17,298 nucleotides of DNA from the NCBI GenBank assembly GCA_947251855.1, contig CAMXUZ010000226.1, positions 1-17,298 of the forward strand. Reading direction: 5' to 3'. This document shows, one piece after another, positions 7,012 through 13,806 of the stretch. The position numbers and the translations under genes were made by a program. The notes beneath the pieces were generated by a model. That model made no database searches and had not been told where the DNA came from. It saw only the letters and a program-made list of their open reading frames with translations. This DNA comes from an uncultured Ruaniaceae bacterium. GTDB taxonomy: Bacteria; Actinomycetota; Actinomycetes; Actinomycetales; Beutenbergiaceae. Position 1 is the first letter of the stretch. Each line of letters opens with the position of its first letter.

Positions 7012-8357
7012 GCGACAAATACCTTGACCTCGTCAACTCCGGGTTCACCAAGAAACTCGCGAAGACCCTCGGGTTGCCCCGTCCCGCCAAGTTGCGCCGG
7101 CAGGGGCTTGACCCCGACCCCGTGCCCGTCTCGGGTACCGTCGTCGTTCTCGGCGAGGGCGAGGACGCCGACGCGGTCGCGAACCTCCTCCTGGAATGGG
7201 ATCTCGACGTCCGCCGGAACGCGCCGCCCAGCGGGAAGGTGCACGGGATCATCCTCGTGCTCACCGAACTCCAGACGCCTGCCCAGATGAGCCCGATCGT
7301 GCTCGCCGCGGGGGGCCTGCTGCGTTCCCTCGCCCCGCACGGGCGGGTCGTGACGATCTCCCGCGACCCGGCCGCCACCGAGGGCGTGGCCGCGGCCGCG
7401 ACCCAGGCCGGCGTGGACGGGTTCCTGAGGTCCCTTGCAAAAGAAATGCGTGCCGGTGCAACGGCGAACGGCATCCTGCTGGGCACTGACGTGGGGATCT
7501 CCGCCCCGTCGGTCGCCTCCGCCCTGCACTTCTACCTCTCGGTGAAGTCCGCCTTCGTCGCGGGCCAGTTCCTCACGGTCTCCTCCGAGCGCGGCTCCCT
7601 CGACGCCCCGTGGGATCGGCCCTTGGCCGGGCAGGTCGCCCTCGTGACCGGCGCGGCCCGCGGCATCGGCGCTTCCATCGCGAAGGTCCTCGCCCGGGAC
7701 GGCGCGCACGTCATCGGCGTCGACGTCCCCGGGGCGGGGGAACAGCTCGCGAACGTGATGAACGACATCGGCGGCACGGCCGTGCAACTCGACATCACCG
7801 GGGCCGACGCCGGCGCGCGCCTGGCGAAGCTGGCGAAAGAGCGGTTCGGGCGCCTCGACGTCGTCGTCCATAATGCCGGGGTGCTGCGCGATAAGTTGCT
7901 CGCGAACATGAAACCTGAGCAGTGGAACACGGTGATCGAGGTGAACCTCGCCGCCCAACTGCGCATGAACGAGGCGTTCGCAGCGGAGAGCGACCTCTCC
8001 CCAGACGGCCTGCGCACGGTGTCGCTCGCCTCCACCTCAGGGATCGCCGGTAACCGCGGGCAGACGAACTACGGCTACACCAAGGCCGCCGTCATCGGGA
8101 TCGCAACGTCCTCCGCCCCCGCCGCGGCCGAGGCCGGTGGCACGATCAACGCCGTCGCTCCCGGTTTCATCGAGACGGAGATGACCGCCTCGATCCCGCT
8201 CGTCACCCGGCAGGTCGCGCGCCGGTTGAACTCCCTGCAGCAAGGGGGCCTGCCCGTGGACGTCGCCGAAGCGATCGCCTTCCTCGCCAGCCCCGCGTCT
8301 ACGGGGATCAACGGGCAGACGCTGCGCGTGTGCGGCCAGAACCTCGTGGGGCAGTGA
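7008..8357 (+). CDS. fabG4: 3-oxoacyl-(ACP/CoA) reductase, two-domain FabG4-like SDR
   Basis: A 449-aa short-chain dehydrogenase that interconverts 3-oxoacyl and 3-hydroxyacyl thioesters with NAD(P)H. Length and layout match the high-molecular-weight FabG4 (Rv0242c, about 454 aa) rather than the usual ~250-aa FabG. Residues 1-200 form a degenerate flavodoxin/Rossmann-like domain, and 205-449 the catalytic SDR. Motifs: TGAARGIG (214-221), HNAG (288-291), Asn313, Ser342, and Tyr355 with Lys359 in YGYTK, where Thr replaces the commoner Ser/Ala before Lys. GFIETEM (386-392) and the ING..LRVCG end are also typical. It starts at ATG 7008 within the thiolase stop, and its stop TGA shares a base with the MaoC ATG (TGATG), so all three are coupled. 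Direction in vivo (oxidation or reduction) is not shown by sequence. Confidence 0.93.
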   Translation: MSDKYLDLVNSGFTKKLAKTLGLPRPAKLRRQGLDPDPVPVSGTVVVLGEGEDADAVANLLLEWDLDVRRNAPPSGKVHGIILVLTELQTPAQMSPIVLAAGGLLRSLAPHGRVVTISRDPAATEGVAAAATQAGVDGFLRSLAKEMRAGATANGILLGTDVGISAPSVASALHFYLSVKSAFVAGQFLTVSSERGSLDAPWDRPLAGQVALVTGAARGIGASIAKVLARDGAHVIGVDVPGAGEQLANVMNDIGGTAVQLDITGADAGARLAKLAKERFGRLDVVVHNAGVLRDKLLANMKPEQWNTVIEVNLAAQLRMNEAFAAESDLSPDGLRTVSLASTSGIAGNRGQTNYGYTKAAVIGIATSSAPAAAEAGGTINAVAPGFIETEMTASIPLVTRQVARRLNSLQQGGLPVDVAEAIAFLASPASTGINGQTLRVCGQNLVGQ

Positions 8358-9262
8358 TGTCTGCGCCGTCCACGGTTATTCACCTCGATTCCCTCCCGCG
8401 CCTGGGCGGGCTGTACGCCAAGGCGCTGGGCCGGCAAGCTCAGGCCGTCGTTGCCCGCTCCGGGCGCGCGCGCCGGTTGCCGGCCGTCACTCAGGAGGTC
8501 GTGGGCGTGCAGGTCGATCCCGGCCGCCTCACCGCCTACCAACACCTGCTGGGTGAGCGCGCCTCGGACGTGCTGCCGGCGGGGTTCGTGCACGTGGTGG
8601 GGTTCCCGCTCGCCGTCTCGATCATGGCGCGGGCGGACTTCCCGCTCCCGCTGCTCGGAATGGTGCACATCTCCAACCGCGTCACCCAGGCTCGCGCACT
8701 ACATCTGGAGAGTGTCCTCACCGTGCGGGCGTGGGCCCAGGAACTACGCGCACACCGCTCCGGCACCCAGGTGGAACTCGTCGTGGAGGTCGACGACGGC
8801 GCCGCCGGTTCCGATGCGAGGCCCGCCTGGCGCGGGGTGTCGACGTACCTCGCCCGGGGAATCCGGATCCCCGACCTCCCCGCCGCGGCGGGGGCCGAGC
8901 GGGATACCGGCGAGTTCCCGGTCCCGACGGCCGTGTGGCATCTCGGCGCGGGCGTGGGGCGGGAATATGCGAAGGTGTCCGGGGATGTCAACCCGATCCA
9001 CACCTCAGCGCTGGGCGCGAAGGCCCTCGGGTTCCCGCGGGCGATCGCACACGGGATGTACACCGCCTCCCGCGCGCTCGCCGAAGTGGGTCCGCGCCGG
9101 GGCGAGGCCTACACCTGGACCGTGGAGTTCGCCGCCCCGGTGTTGCTGCCGGGCACCGTCAACCTCGCGATCGACGCCGACCTCGGTGCGGGCGAGTCCG
9201 TCTTCACCTATCGCGGCTGGGGCAAGAAGCTCAACTTCACAGGCACGGTGGAAGGGGCATAG
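8357..9262 (+). CDS. htdX: MaoC-family (R)-enoyl hydratase/dehydratase, HtdX-like
   Basis: A 301-aa double-hotdog hydratase acting on enoyl/3-hydroxyacyl thioesters, the step between the oxidase and the FabG4-like reductase. The C-terminal hotdog carries the MaoC signature [12 protein letters not shown] (204-215), with the expected catalytic Asp210 and His215, followed by FPRAIAHGM (227-234). The N-terminal ~170 residues form the second, catalytically empty hotdog typical of the ~280-300-aa HtdX class. The start is ATG 8357, overlapping the reductase stop by one base; a longer frame from 8330 lies inside the reductase. Order thiolase-reductase-hydratase matches the mycobacterial fadA2-fabG4-htdX set, which is the basis for the symbol. 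No unusual base use was noted. Confidence 0.9.
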   Translation: MSAPSTVIHLDSLPRLGGLYAKALGRQAQAVVARSGRARRLPAVTQEVVGVQVDPGRLTAYQHLLGERASDVLPAGFVHVVGFPLAVSIMARADFPLPLLGMVHISNRVTQARALHLESVLTVRAWAQELRAHRSGTQVELVVEVDDGAAGSDARPAWRGVSTYLARGIRIPDLPAAAGAERDTGEFPVPTAVWHLGAGVGREYAKVSGDVNPIHTSALGAKALGFPRAIAHGMYTASRALAEVGPRRGEAYTWTVEFAAPVLLPGTVNLAIDADLGAGESVFTYRGWGKKLNFTGTVEGA

Positions 9263-9272
9263 CCTGAAGCCT

Positions 9273-10283
9273 ATGCGCATCCCCTTATCGATCCTTGATC
9301 TGGCAACCGTCGGCCGGAACGAAACCGTTGCGGAGTCCTTGCAGGGGAGCGTGAAACTCGCCGAGTTGGCTGAGGCGTGCGGCTACCATCGCATCTGGTA
9401 CGCCGAGCATCACAACATGGCCTCGATCGCGTCCTCGGCTACGAGCGTGCTCATCGCCCACGTTGCTGCCCACACCGAGTCGATCCGGCTCGGATCTGGC
9501 GGGGTGATGCTCCCGAATCACGCACCGCTCGTCATCGCCGAGCACTACGGGACGCTCGCCGAACTGCACCCGGGCCGGATCGACCTTGGCCTCGGGCGCG
9601 CCCCGGGCACGGATCCCAAGACGATGCTCGCTCTGCGCCGGGACCACGCCGCCGCCGATACCTTCCCCCACGACGTGCTCGAACTGCAGGGGTACCTCGC
9701 GGGGAATTCCCGGATCCCGGGGATCGATGCGATCCCGGGCAAAGGCACGAACGTGCCGCTGTTCATCCTCGGCTCCTCCCTCTTCGGTGCCCAGTTGGCG
9801 GCTACGCTCGGGCTTCCCTACGCGTTCGCCTCCCACTTCGCGCCCGCCGCCCTGGAGCAGGCGCTCGCGGTGTACCGCGCGGAGTTCAAACCCTCCGAGC
9901 AGCTCTCCTCCCCCTATGCGATCGCGGCGGTCAACGTCATCGCCGCCGACGAACGCGAAGACGCCGAGGAACAGAAGCAGGGCACGTTGCGCGCCCGAGT
10001 CCGGCTGTTCGTGCCCGGCGGAGCGAACCTCAGCCGGGAGGAAGCGGACATGGTCCTCGCCTCCCCGCAGGGGCAGAAGATCGCCGAGATGCTCACCTAT
10101 ACCGCGATCGGGACTCCCGAGGACGTTCGCGAATACCTCGAGGGCTTCGCGGAGCGCACCGGTGCCGATGAGCTCATCGTTGCCCACCAGAATCCCGGCG
10201 TCGACGCGCGGCTGCGCTCGGTGGAACTCACCGCACAGGCGTGGGAGCTGGGCGAACAGGGCGTGGGGGCTGGGCAGCGATAG
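9273..10283 (+). CDS. Luciferase-like (LLM class) flavin-dependent oxidoreductase
   Basis: A 336-aa TIM-barrel member of the bacterial luciferase superfamily, using reduced flavin to oxygenate an unknown substrate. Seen: [12 protein letters not shown] at the N terminus, [10 protein letters not shown] (40-49), and the block from [14 protein letters not shown] (73-86) through [16 protein letters not shown] (99-114). These are strongly characteristic of the YhbW/MsnO8-like subgroup that is nearly universal in actinobacteria. Length is normal. The start is ATG 9273, 10 nt after the MaoC stop, with no strong ribosome site. The same frame stays open far upstream, but that part shadows the MaoC gene. 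It may be read with the fatty-acid operon, but a functional link is not evident. A GC-rich hairpin directly follows the stop. Confidence 0.92.
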   Translation: MRIPLSILDLATVGRNETVAESLQGSVKLAELAEACGYHRIWYAEHHNMASIASSATSVLIAHVAAHTESIRLGSGGVMLPNHAPLVIAEHYGTLAELHPGRIDLGLGRAPGTDPKTMLALRRDHAAADTFPHDVLELQGYLAGNSRIPGIDAIPGKGTNVPLFILGSSLFGAQLAATLGLPYAFASHFAPAALEQALAVYRAEFKPSEQLSSPYAIAAVNVIAADEREDAEEQKQGTLRARVRLFVPGGANLSREEADMVLASPQGQKIAEMLTYTAIGTPEDVREYLEGFAERTGADELIVAHQNPGVDARLRSVELTAQAWELGEQGVGAGQR

Positions 10284-10290
10284 CGTGGAG

Positions 10291-10314
10291 GGTGGCGCGG
10301 CTGACCCCGCCACC
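10291..10314 (+). terminator. GC-rich hairpin after the LLM gene
   Basis: GGTGGCGCGG pairs with CCCCGCCACC with one C:C mismatch and a CTGA loop, giving a 9-pair stem 8 nt after the stop. There is no T tract, so it would be an atypical intrinsic terminator or 3'-end stabiliser. Confidence 0.5.
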
Positions 10315-10436
10315 GCGTAGTTCTGCTGTCGATGTGCGTTGGAGCGCTGCGGGTTTTACGTTGCTGGATCCTGCCCGTCGGGGCCCTGCCCCGTGCAGTA
10401 TTCGCCGGCTCGTGTGGCGGTTTCGCGGGCTGAGGA

Positions 10437-10487
10437 CCGACTGGGGACGTAACCCCGTGATATTTGCGGTAAACGGGACCCAGTCGG
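10437..10487. repeat. Perfect 9-bp inverted repeat closing a potential hairpin
   Basis: CCGACTGGG (10437-10445) and CCCAGTCGG (10479-10487) are exact reverse complements, 33 nt apart. Inside them CCCGT and ACGGG can also pair. The element coincides with the partial third unit of the 62-bp array, so the array edge could fold into a long cruciform or RNA hairpin. Confidence 0.7.
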
Positions 10488-10608
10488 CGCGGGGGCGACC
10501 ACCCGGGGATCAAACGCCACAATAACTACCGCAAACGGGACCCAGTGGGCACGGGAGCGAACACCTGGGGATCGTTCGCCGCAACAATTACCGCATGCGG
10601 GCCCCACT
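10437..10608. repeat. Tandem repeat array, 62-bp period
   Basis: Two full 62-bp units read on the minus strand (10608-10547 and 10546-10485) agree at 47 of 62 positions in a hand alignment. A third, partial and more diverged unit covers 10484-10437. Landmarks keep the period exactly: GGGGAT/C at 10443, 10505 and 10567; (A/G)C(C/G)G..CGGGACCCAGT-type blocks at 10466, 10528 and 10590. The period is not a multiple of three, so this is not a protein repeat. A related array lies near 17091-17240. Confidence 0.85.
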
Positions 10609-10670
10609 AGCCCGCGCGAGCCCACGACGGCGCACAGCCCGCGCTGCCGCACGCGGTCCCGCGCGGATTC

Positions 10671-11195
10671 CTATTCCGCGAGTTCCTCCACGCCGCGGTT
10701 GGCGAGCTCGTCGGCGCGTTCGTTGCCCGGATCACCGGCATGGCCCCGGACCCACGTCCACGTCACGTCGTGACGTGTGATGAGCTCATCGAGTTCACGC
10801 CACAGCTCGGCATTCGCCACCGGCTTCTTCGCCGCGGTGCGCCAGCCGTTGCGCTTCCAGCCGTGGATCCACTCGGTCATCCCCTTCATCACGTACTGGG
10901 AATCCACGTGCAGCTCCACCCGGGAGGGGCGAGTGAGGGCCTGCAGCCCGCGGATGACGGCGGTGAGTTCCATGCGGTTGTTCGTCGTCTCCCGCTCACC
11001 GCCGAAGATCTCCTTCGAGTGCGTGCCGTACTTCATCAGCACGCCCCAGCCACCGCGGCCAGGGTTCCCCTTGCACGCACCATCGGTCCACATCCGCACC
11101 GGAACCTGCCCGGAACCATTCGACCCGGAGCCACCCGACCCAGCGCCACCCGGCCCGGCGCCCCCCGAGGTGGCATCGCCGACGCCGCCACTCAT
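10671..11195 (-). CDS. rnhA: Ribonuclease HI
   Basis: A 174-aa RNase H that cleaves the RNA strand of RNA-DNA hybrids. The acidic catalytic set is complete: Asp38 ([11 protein letters not shown]), Glu76 (NNRMELTAV), Asp98 (HVDSQYV) and Asp162 (NERADELA), with His152 in RGHAGDPGN. Residues 1-30 are a Gly/Ser-rich low-complexity head not found in the compact E. coli enzyme; residues 31-174 are a normal RNase HI domain. The start ATG 11195 overlaps the purQ stop as ATGA, so translation is probably coupled to purQ or to an internal restart within it. A start after the Gly/Ser segment cannot be excluded, but no better ribosome site was noticed. It is the last gene of the purS-purQ-rnhA run. Identification is secure. 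Confidence 0.96.
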   Translation of the reverse strand: MSGGVGDATSGGAGPGGAGSGGSGSNGSGQVPVRMWTDGACKGNPGRGGWGVLMKYGTHSKEIFGGERETTNNRMELTAVIRGLQALTRPSRVELHVDSQYVMKGMTEWIHGWKRNGWRTAAKKPVANAELWRELDELITRHDVTWTWVRGHAGDPGNERADELANRGVEELAE

Positions 11196-11860
11196 GCGCG
11201 TGCTCCCAGGACCGGGGCGAAAAAGCCGCGCCCGTGGGGGGAGGGGCGGAACCCCGGCCCGACCGCGTTCCCGGGAGCGGCGAGAAGGCCGACGACGTTG
11301 CCCGCTTCGTTGCTCACACCCGCGATTCCGCGGGCCGTTCCGGTGGAGTTCGTGCCCGCGAAGCGGAGGACTACCCGACCGGAGTTTTCCACCTCGTCCA
11401 ATTCGGCCCCGCTCGCGAGGTACTGCCCCGCCCCGGTTTTCACCGGCAGGCGCAGCGACTCACCCTGGGCGAAGCTGCTCGTCCACGCCGTCGCCGCGGA
11501 CTCGAGCGTGAACCGGTCCGGCCTGGAGACGAAGCGCAGATCCTCGTTCGCAACGAGCGACCCCGGCAGCAGCCCCGCCTCGCACAACACGTGGAACCCA
11601 CTGCCCACGCCGAGCACCGGCAACCCCTCACCCGCCGCGTCGACGACCGCGCCGATCACCGGGGTCGTCCGGGCGAGGGCTCCCACGCGAAGATAGTTCC
11701 CCTACGTTGCCCCGCCCGGCACAACGACCGCGTCCACGCCGCGCAGGACGGCGTCGCGATACCACAGCAGCACCGGCTCAGCGCCGGCCATCCTCACGGC
11801 GCGAGCGGCGTCGTCGAAAAGCGCTCCCGGAAGGAGCGGGATCCCGATCCGCACCGTCAC
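11192..11860 (-). pseudogene. purQ: Degenerate PurQ (FGAM synthase glutaminase subunit) with in-frame TAG and no catalytic triad
   Basis: In actinobacteria PurQ frees ammonia from glutamine for FGAM synthase, together with PurS and PurL. The frame from GTG 11860 (4-nt overlap with the purS stop, GGAGG just upstream) aligns throughout with Pur[42 protein letters not shown], and [13 protein letters not shown] at the end. Codon 53 (11704-11702) is TAG where the family has Tyr of GGFSYGDYLR. Position 86 is Gly in GVGSGF instead of the nucleophilic Cys of G(I/V)CNGF. The PHPE motif that supplies His and Glu reads AAPG (194-197). All three triad residues are therefore lost, yet there is no frameshift over 222 codons. 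GTG 11686 could restart translation of the last 164 residues. Most likely a decaying gene; a non-catalytic role or stop readthrough is less likely but open. Confidence 0.85.
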
Positions 11861-12111
11861 TCGCCCTCCGCGGCAAACACGGCGGTTACGTCCTCCGTCA
11901 CCGGGTTGGCGAGGATGTCCTCCGCCAGTTGGCGCGCCTGGGCGAGCACGCCATCGGTGACCGGCCCCTCCACCTCGAGCTCGAAGCGCTTTCCCTGACG
12001 CACCGCCGTGAACTCGGCGAAGCCCACGCGTGGCAGCACGCCCGCGATCGCCTTTCCTTGCGGGTCCAAAATCTCAGGCTTCGGCATGACCTCAACGATC
12101 ACACGGGACAT
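11857..12111 (-). CDS. purS: Phosphoribosylformylglycinamidine synthase subunit PurS
   Basis: An 84-aa small subunit of the three-part FGAM synthase (PurL-PurQ-PurS), the fourth step of de novo purine synthesis. PurS bridges PurQ and PurL and helps pass ammonia between them. Seen: [17 protein letters not shown] (residues 7-23), PRVGF and [13 protein letters not shown], followed by [14 protein letters not shown], all characteristic; length is normal and nothing is missing. The start ATG 12111 has AGGAG 6 nt upstream. Its stop overlaps the purQ GTG by 4 nt. Its intactness next to a degenerate purQ is odd, because its known partner function needs PurQ. A weak TAGGCT -10 (12154-12149) may drive it; it is divergent from the MBL hydrolase at 12206. 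Confidence 0.95.
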   Translation of the reverse strand: MSRVIVEVMPKPEILDPQGKAIAGVLPRVGFAEFTAVRQGKRFELEVEGPVTDGVLAQARQLAEDILANPVTEDVTAVFAAEGE

Positions 12112-12193
12112 TCTGCACTCCTGCTCGGTCGGATGGGTGAGCGGTTCCAGCCTACCGCGCCGGCGGTTACTGGTTTCCGCCTGTCCACATTGA

Positions 12194-12199
12194 TAGCTT
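12194..12199 (+). promoter_or_regulatory. Candidate -10 box for a leaderless MBL-hydrolase transcript
   Basis: TAGCTT (TAnnnT) ends 6 nt before the ATG at 12206, so transcription would start at or next to the A of the start codon. The gene lacks a ribosome site, which fits the leaderless genes common in actinobacteria. No -35 is evident. Confidence 0.35.
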
Positions 12200-12205
12200 G
12201 CTCGC

Positions 12206-12880
12206 ATGAGCACCGGAATTTTTCCTCCCCTATCCCCCGGATCCGAGCACATGGTCGAACTGCCCGGCCTCGCCGTCACCAAGATCGTCGTCGACGAGAA
12301 GATGCACAACAACTGCTACCTGCTGCGCTGCACCTCCACCGGAGCGCAGGCTCTCATCGACGCGGCCGACGACGCCGAGCGGCTGCTGCGGATCATCGGC
12401 CCCCAGTTGGTCACCGCCGTCATCACCACCCACTCCCACTGGGACCACCATCGCGCGCTCGCGACGGTCGTGGACGAAACCGCCGCGGTGACCGTCGCCG
12501 GCGCGCCCGACGCCCAGGAGATCACGAACCAGACCGGAGTGAAGGTCGACCTCGAGGTGAACGACGGCGATATCGTCTCCGTGGGGGCGGCCCGCCTCGG
12601 TGTCATCCGCCTGACCGGCCACACGCCGGGCTCCATCGCCCTGGTGTACGAACCCGAGGGCGTGCCCGCGCACATCTTCACCGGCGATTCGCTGTTCCCC
12701 GGCGGGGTCGGCAACACGTTCGGCGATAAGGACGCGTTCGCCACCCTCATTGACGACGTCGAAGCGAAAGTTTTCGACGAATTCGACGACGCGTGCGTGT
12801 TCCACCCCGGGCACGGAGACGATTCCACTCTCGGCGCGGAGCGCCCGCACCTGCCCCAGTGGCGGGAGCGCGGCTGGTGA
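12206..12880 (+). CDS. MBL-fold hydrolase, glyoxalase II-like
   Basis: A 224-aa metallo-beta-lactamase-fold hydrolase of the compact glyoxalase II-like (YcbL) type, probably acting on thioesters or related small esters. Metal motif THSHWDHH gives His76, His78, Asp80 and His81. His139 (TGHTPGS), Asp161 (FTGDSLFPGG) and His203 (HPGHGDD) complete the set. NNCYLL at 35-40 is the usual N-terminal strand of the group. Starts possible at ATG 12206 (leaderless-looking) or ATG 12251 (residue 16, MVELPGLAVTK); both lack a clear ribosome site. It sits between purS and purC on the opposite strand, its stop convergent with that of purC. This is a different subfamily from the MBL protein at 861. Fold is certain, substrate unknown. 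Confidence 0.92.
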   Translation: MSTGIFPPLSPGSEHMVELPGLAVTKIVVDEKMHNNCYLLRCTSTGAQALIDAADDAERLLRIIGPQLVTAVITTHSHWDHHRALATVVDETAAVTVAGAPDAQEITNQTGVKVDLEVNDGDIVSVGAARLGVIRLTGHTPGSIALVYEPEGVPAHIFTGDSLFPGGVGNTFGDKDAFATLIDDVEAKVFDEFDDACVFHPGHGDDSTLGAERPHLPQWRERGW

Positions 12881-12905
12881 CGCCCCGCGCCGTGTCGATG
12901 AGTGG

Positions 12906-13781
12906 TTACAGGTCGAGGTGGTGCCCGGTGAGCCGGTAGTACGCCTCGAGGTACCGCTCCCGGGTGCGGGCCACCACGTCCGCGGGGAGCTCGGGGGGCG
13001 GGTCGTTGCTGGCCGGGTCCCACCCGGACTCGTTCGTGAGCCAGTCCCGTAGGTACTGCTTGTCGAACGAGGGTTGCGCGCGGCCCACCTGCCACTCATC
13101 GGCGGGCCAATAGCGCGAGGAGTCGGGGGTGAGGACTTCGTCGCCGAGCACGAGTTCACCGCTCGCGGTGTGCCCGAACTCGAATTTCGTGTCGGCGAGG
13201 ATGATCCCGCGCTCTGCGGCGACCTCGGCGGCGAAGGAATAGACCTTCAGGGTGAGTTCGCGGAGCTGCTCGGCGAGGTCAGTGCCGATCTCGCGGGAGA
13301 TGTGCGCGAAGGAGACGTTCTCGTCGTGCTCGCCCACCTCGGCTTTCATCGCCGGGCTGAAGATGGGGTCGGCGAGCCGGGACCCGTCGTCGAGCCCGCC
13401 GGGCAGAGGCACCTCGCAGACCGTGCCCGACTCGCGGTACTCGGTGAGCCCGGAGCCGGTGAGGTACCCTCGAGCGACGCATTCGACGCCGATCATCTCC
13501 AGGCGGTCACAGACCATCGCCCGCCCCGCGACCTGCGCCGGAACCTCCTTCAAGGAGATGACGTGGTTGCCCACGATGCCGGTGAGCTGTTCGAACCACC
13601 ACGCGCTCAGGGCGGTGAGAACTTTGCCCTTGTCCGGGATCGGGGTGGGCAGGATGTGGTCGTAGGCGCTGATCCGGTCCGAGGCGACGACGAGGATTCG
13701 ATCCGATCCGTCCTCGGGCGCGTACAGATCGCGGACCTTGCCGGAGTACACGTGGCGCCAGCCGGGCAGTTGTGCAGTCAC
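12906..13781 (-). CDS. purC: SAICAR synthase (phosphoribosylaminoimidazole-succinocarboxamide synthase)
   Basis: A 291-aa enzyme that joins CAIR and aspartate using ATP, a late step of purine synthesis. Motifs in order: YSGKVRDLY (12-20, nucleotide loop), ASDRISAYD (33-41), ECVARGYLTGSG (100-111, family signature), ILADTKFEFG (194-203) and GDEVLTPDSSRYW (213-225, second signature). The protein is of the ~290-aa actinobacterial/fungal length rather than the ~240-aa E. coli length. The start is GTG 13781-13779 (MTAQLPGWRH). A frame back to 13931 would overlap the divergent gene at 13807 and is rejected. GGAGA sits directly against the GTG, too close to be a good ribosome site, so the transcript may be leaderless. 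It lies about 800 bp from purS but is separated by an opposite-strand gene, so it is not in the same operon. Confidence 0.96.
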   Translation of the reverse strand: MTAQLPGWRHVYSGKVRDLYAPEDGSDRILVVASDRISAYDHILPTPIPDKGKVLTALSAWWFEQLTGIVGNHVISLKEVPAQVAGRAMVCDRLEMIGVECVARGYLTGSGLTEYRESGTVCEVPLPGGLDDGSRLADPIFSPAMKAEVGEHDENVSFAHISREIGTDLAEQLRELTLKVYSFAAEVAAERGIILADTKFEFGHTASGELVLGDEVLTPDSSRYWPADEWQVGRAQPSFDKQYLRDWLTNESGWDPASNDPPPELPADVVARTRERYLEAYYRLTGHHLDL

Positions 13782-13806
13782 TCTCCGAGTGTGCCACGAT
13801 TCCGCT

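Larger units (their letters stand above)
10284..10670. other. 387-bp gene-free convergent region
   Basis: Lies between the stops of the LLM oxidoreductase (plus) and rnhA (minus). It holds a GC-rich hairpin at its left end and a 62-bp-period repeat array in its middle. The stretches 10315-10436 and 10609-10670 show no gene, RNA or clear signal to me; short frames there have no ribosome site and differ from coding neighbours. Confidence 0.7.

Noticed and set aside
6648..7958. 436-aa open frame on the minus strand
   Set aside because: It is antisense to the thiolase and FabG4-like reductase, which carry complete catalytic motifs.
8451..9272. Long N-terminal extension of the LLM oxidoreductase
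   Set aside because: The frame is open but overlaps the MaoC gene out of frame and has no LLM homology; the real family N terminus begins at ATG 9273.
9285..10313. 342-aa open frame on the minus strand
   Set aside because: It is antisense to the LLM oxidoreductase; composition is typical of a shadow.
10437..10608. CRISPR array
   Set aside because: The units abut with no unique spacers and diverge from each other by about a quarter; no cas genes are present.
10356..10652. 98-aa minus-strand frame sharing ACGNCCG and WVPF-like residues with a frame at 16997-17233
   Set aside because: The shared residues come from the 62-bp DNA repeat, whose period is not a multiple of three; there is no ribosome site and no family match.
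11192..11860. Sec/Pyl or other programmed recoding at the purQ TAG
   Set aside because: Nothing in the window supports TAG decoding, and the simultaneous loss of the Cys, His and Glu residues makes decay the simpler explanation. Other genes here end in TAG normally (for example the acyl-CoA oxidase and rnhA).
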